DNA of 64,000 nucleotides from contig CM068592.1 in NCBI GenBank assembly GCA_035048485.1, forward strand, positions 41,200,045 through 41,264,044. Reading direction: 5' to 3'. Numbering within the stretch: the stretch's first letter is position 1; every line of letters starts with the position of its first letter. A program made the translations under genes and the position numbers. This document shows, in pieces, positions 61,809-64,000 of this stretch. A model generated the notes under the pieces. The model ran no database searches, was not told where the DNA came from, and worked only from the letters and a program-made list of their open reading frames with translations. The stretch comes from Pteria penguin (taxonomy: Eukaryota > Mollusca > Bivalvia > Pterioida > Pteriidae).

Positions 61809-62317
61809 CTAACACCAGTAGCCAATAATTCAAGATGACAAGATAGATGATTAATAAATAAATCCTTCAGTCAGATGCTCCTTATTGTTGGGACAGCACA
61901 GTTTTAGAATATTATTGTTATTATCAAACAGGGTTAGATTAAATGGCAATTAAAACATTAGACATACAATCACTTTTTCATAATAAATATCAATACGAAA
62001 GAGTCCTTTTCGACGCTCGGTTTTAAGATTTAAGTCAATAATGGCTATTTCGGTGCTGATGGGTTAAGCGAGAGGATTTGCTTGTCCGGAAGGAGTAAGC
62101 GCCTATTGCACGGAGCACGGTGGTATTATATATTATATATATATTCATATAGGTTAGATTGGTAAAATGACATCACTGGTCGTGTTCCAAAATAAATAAT
62201 ATCCTGGAAAGGGAAACTTTACACTGTCCAGCATCACTTAATCGCAATAGAACTTCGATCTCATGCATTCGATTTTATAGCCGTCTGTGAGTGGTTAATT
62301 GTACGTGTGGTTGGTTG
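61809..62317. other. Intergenic, nothing recognised
   Basis: A very weak motif A-like piece (AAGGAGTAAGCGCCTATTG) is at 62091-62110. No gene. Confidence 0.4.
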
Positions 62318-62475
62318 GTTTTGGGGTTTTTTTTTTTTTGTTTTGGTTAATTTTTTTTGTTTTTTTGTTTTTTTTTTTTGTTTTTTGTTTTTTTTGTTTT
62401 TGTTATTGGTTTTTTTTTTCTTGTTTGTTTGTTTATTTGGGTTTTTTGTTTTTTTTTTGGGGGGGGGGGTGTTTT
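62318..62475. repeat. T-rich tract with a G run
   Basis: T runs broken by G, ending in a ten-base G block near 62459-62468. Frames rich in Phe here are not genes. Confidence 0.9.
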
Positions 62476-62624
62476 ATTATTTGTATGGCATACAGAACTA
62501 CACCCTGGAAACAGGTGCTTGTCTAGCATACTGTGTTAAACAGTAGTGAAATTAAAACAACATAGGGAGGCCAGAAAAGGATAATATGTGACATGTCAGT
62601 TTGAATCGTTCTGTTTGTTATAAA

Positions 62625-62795
62625 TGTAAAGATGATGGATAAATCCAAACCATAAGTCTAAAAATCATGCAACCAGACGACATACAAAATCAGTGAAAAT
62701 GAAAACCAAGTGGAAAATAACAAAATATGTCTACTTGACGAGCATATGTGAACCCCTATAATGGAGTGGCATCAGGTGCCTTGGAGAGTGTAAAA
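62625..62795 (-). mobile_element. A1-type 3' tail, partial
   Basis: Matches the A1 terminus (TAAAGATGATGGATAAATCC on the plus strand) through part of motif A (GGCATCAGGTGCCTTGGAGA), then breaks off into RT sequence. The normal RT C-terminus and the first half of the tail are missing, so the copy is internally deleted. Confidence 0.7.
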
Positions 62796-62859
62796 AATAG
62801 AATGGAATGTCATCAATGTATGTATGTGGAATTAAATAAAAATGCTATTTTCTGAAAAG

Positions 62860-63480
62860 AGAATGTTTGAATGAATTTTCCGCCTTACATGAGTACAGAA
62901 AGATGTCAGCCATGAGAGGTGCACATTTAGGAGCCATTGGAATACCAACAATCTTCTGTCCAGAAAACTTTTCTCGTAAAAACCACGATAACACCATAAT
63001 AGGAACTCCAGTATCTTAATGATATCATCTTCAGTGTACTTGTCGTTTGATTCAGAGTATTCCTTTACAAAATTAGATCTCTACGGCCTAACATGAGTTA
63101 TCTATATCGACGGTTTCCATTTTATAAACTAAAGAATTGTATGTGCTGGAAGCTAGTCTGCTTTAAAGCTTCTCGTGACTAGTTGTTAAGAGGGTCGAAA
63201 AACAAAATATTCCTTAATGCTATTTATCTGATTGAAAGTGAATATTTGAGATGTTCTAGCAATTTCTTGACATTCTTACGGATTAATATCTGATTCACCC
63301 CGCTTTTAGGGTGTGCTTTTGTGTGATACTTCTGAAGATCTTGTTTTATATGTGTTAGAATTTTTTAAGTAAAACGAATAAAGACTTGCATGAGCTCCTG
63401 GACGAATCGAAACTCGGTACAAAGGGTGTAAAACATGAGTACATAGGATTCATGGTATTGGGAGTACATGGAGATTAAGG
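62860..63480 (-). pseudogene. Family A RT fragment, heavily decayed
   Basis: In several frames on the minus strand I can read counterparts of ADIFLY, a GIPM-like segment, the RYRxL...R segment before the palm, QMW/LIRKN and the K-x-H-K region. There are many stops and shifts. It joins an A1-type tail on its 3' side, with about 550 bases of expected element missing between them. Confidence 0.6.
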
Positions 63481-63559
63481 AACTTTTTATGGAAATATAC
63501 TAGTATCACGACATAAACTTAAGTAAACTGTACTATGTCCGTCTGTAACCAAACTCAGA

Positions 63560-64000
63560 TACTTAATCTTTAGGAGTCCGGTCAAACCGTAAAGGCGCCG
63601 AGGCTCAAGACCTTGTCTCCTCTAAAAAAAAAAAGCCCGTCATAGAGTCCCTACCGCCCTGTTAGTCAGCGTGCAACGTGAAGTAAAATCCTGTATAGGA
63701 CTGTAAAAGGAGCTAATACAAGTCATATGGTCTTTGTGATGATCTCAACTTCGTTGGCATTTATTTTTTTAAATGGTCGATATGAAATTATCCGAATCCT
63801 TGTTTTAATTCTAGTTTTAACACTTAATCTCGATGGAAAATGAAATGAGAAATGCCGCTGCATACATTTTGTTGAAAAGTCACATTTCTGAATTAAGATA
63901 AAATGTCTGAATAAGATCTGTAAAATTTACCCAAAGCATTTGGAACTTTATAATGTCTAGAACCCTGGGTCAGAAGTTTGAAAGTGATTTAAAAAATATT
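63560..64000 (-). pseudogene. B element RT remnant and 3' UTR, running off the window
   Basis: On the minus strand 63960-63780 reads LLTQG, GKFYRSYSDIL, a stop and FRNVTFQQ, matching the 13860 RT. 63770-63560 matches the inner UTR, including GTTGCACGCTGACTAACAGG. The element is cut by the window edge. Confidence 0.65.

Overview
This is a repeat-rich, AT-rich metazoan nuclear window, most likely from a bivalve mollusc. The grounds are one intron-containing activin-like gene, a tRNA-headed SINE ending in CAATCAATCA, Penelope-type reverse transcriptase (RT) remnants with long repeated 3' tails, a repeat carrying TCTCTTCAGTGATGCTCG, and many minisatellites. I recognise several of these repeats as bivalve-like from general experience, not from a search. 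There is no sign of bacterial, organellar or viral gene organisation, and no rRNA, CRISPR or operon.

The one convincing host gene is a two-coding-exon activin/inhibin-beta-like TGF-beta ligand on the plus strand: coding exon 1 at 43684-44014, a 3.1-kb intron, and coding exon 2 at 47100-47938. The splice phases agree and the joined product is 389 residues. The prodomain, the furin-like site and the cysteine spacing all match the activin beta class. The cysteine that normally links the two subunits is replaced by threonine.

Most of the rest is mobile-element debris, named here for convenience. Family A (subfamilies A1 and A2) is an RT element with a YIDD active site and a 3' tail holding a roughly 70-bp motif ('motif A') that also occurs alone many times. 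The best copy, at 49890-51844 minus, has one in-frame stop. Another A2 copy (21857-22389) is inserted inside an A1 copy. Family B is a related RT element (13860-14815, 45677-46960, 63560-64000) whose roughly 240-bp 3' end is scattered over the window. Family C is a short element found beside or inside minisatellites. Family E is a pair of elements with imperfect terminal inverted repeats (56935-57720, 60850-61500). SINE copies lie near 9.5, 13.6, 52.9, 60.4 and 61.7 kb.

At least ten unrelated minisatellites are present: 26 bp at 1-1260, 79 bp at 4300-4920, 48 bp at 23815-25000, 34 bp at 27440-28590, 21 bp at 30990-32225, 33 bp at 36340-37715, 20 bp at 38120-38880, 15 bp at 41815-42100, 21 bp at 49095-49686 and 18 bp at 53545-54100. 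Long TA, TATG, TTA, AC/TC and AG microsatellites lie between them. The long open frames in these arrays result from repeat arithmetic and are not genes. The remaining stretches look like decayed intergenic DNA in which I see no supportable gene.

I did not find a new multi-gene system. The most informative observations are the unusual activin-like ligand, the shared 3' motif of the RT elements, the nested insertion with a short target duplication, the GIY-YIG endonuclease remnant, and a minisatellite that seems to have grown out of a mobile element.
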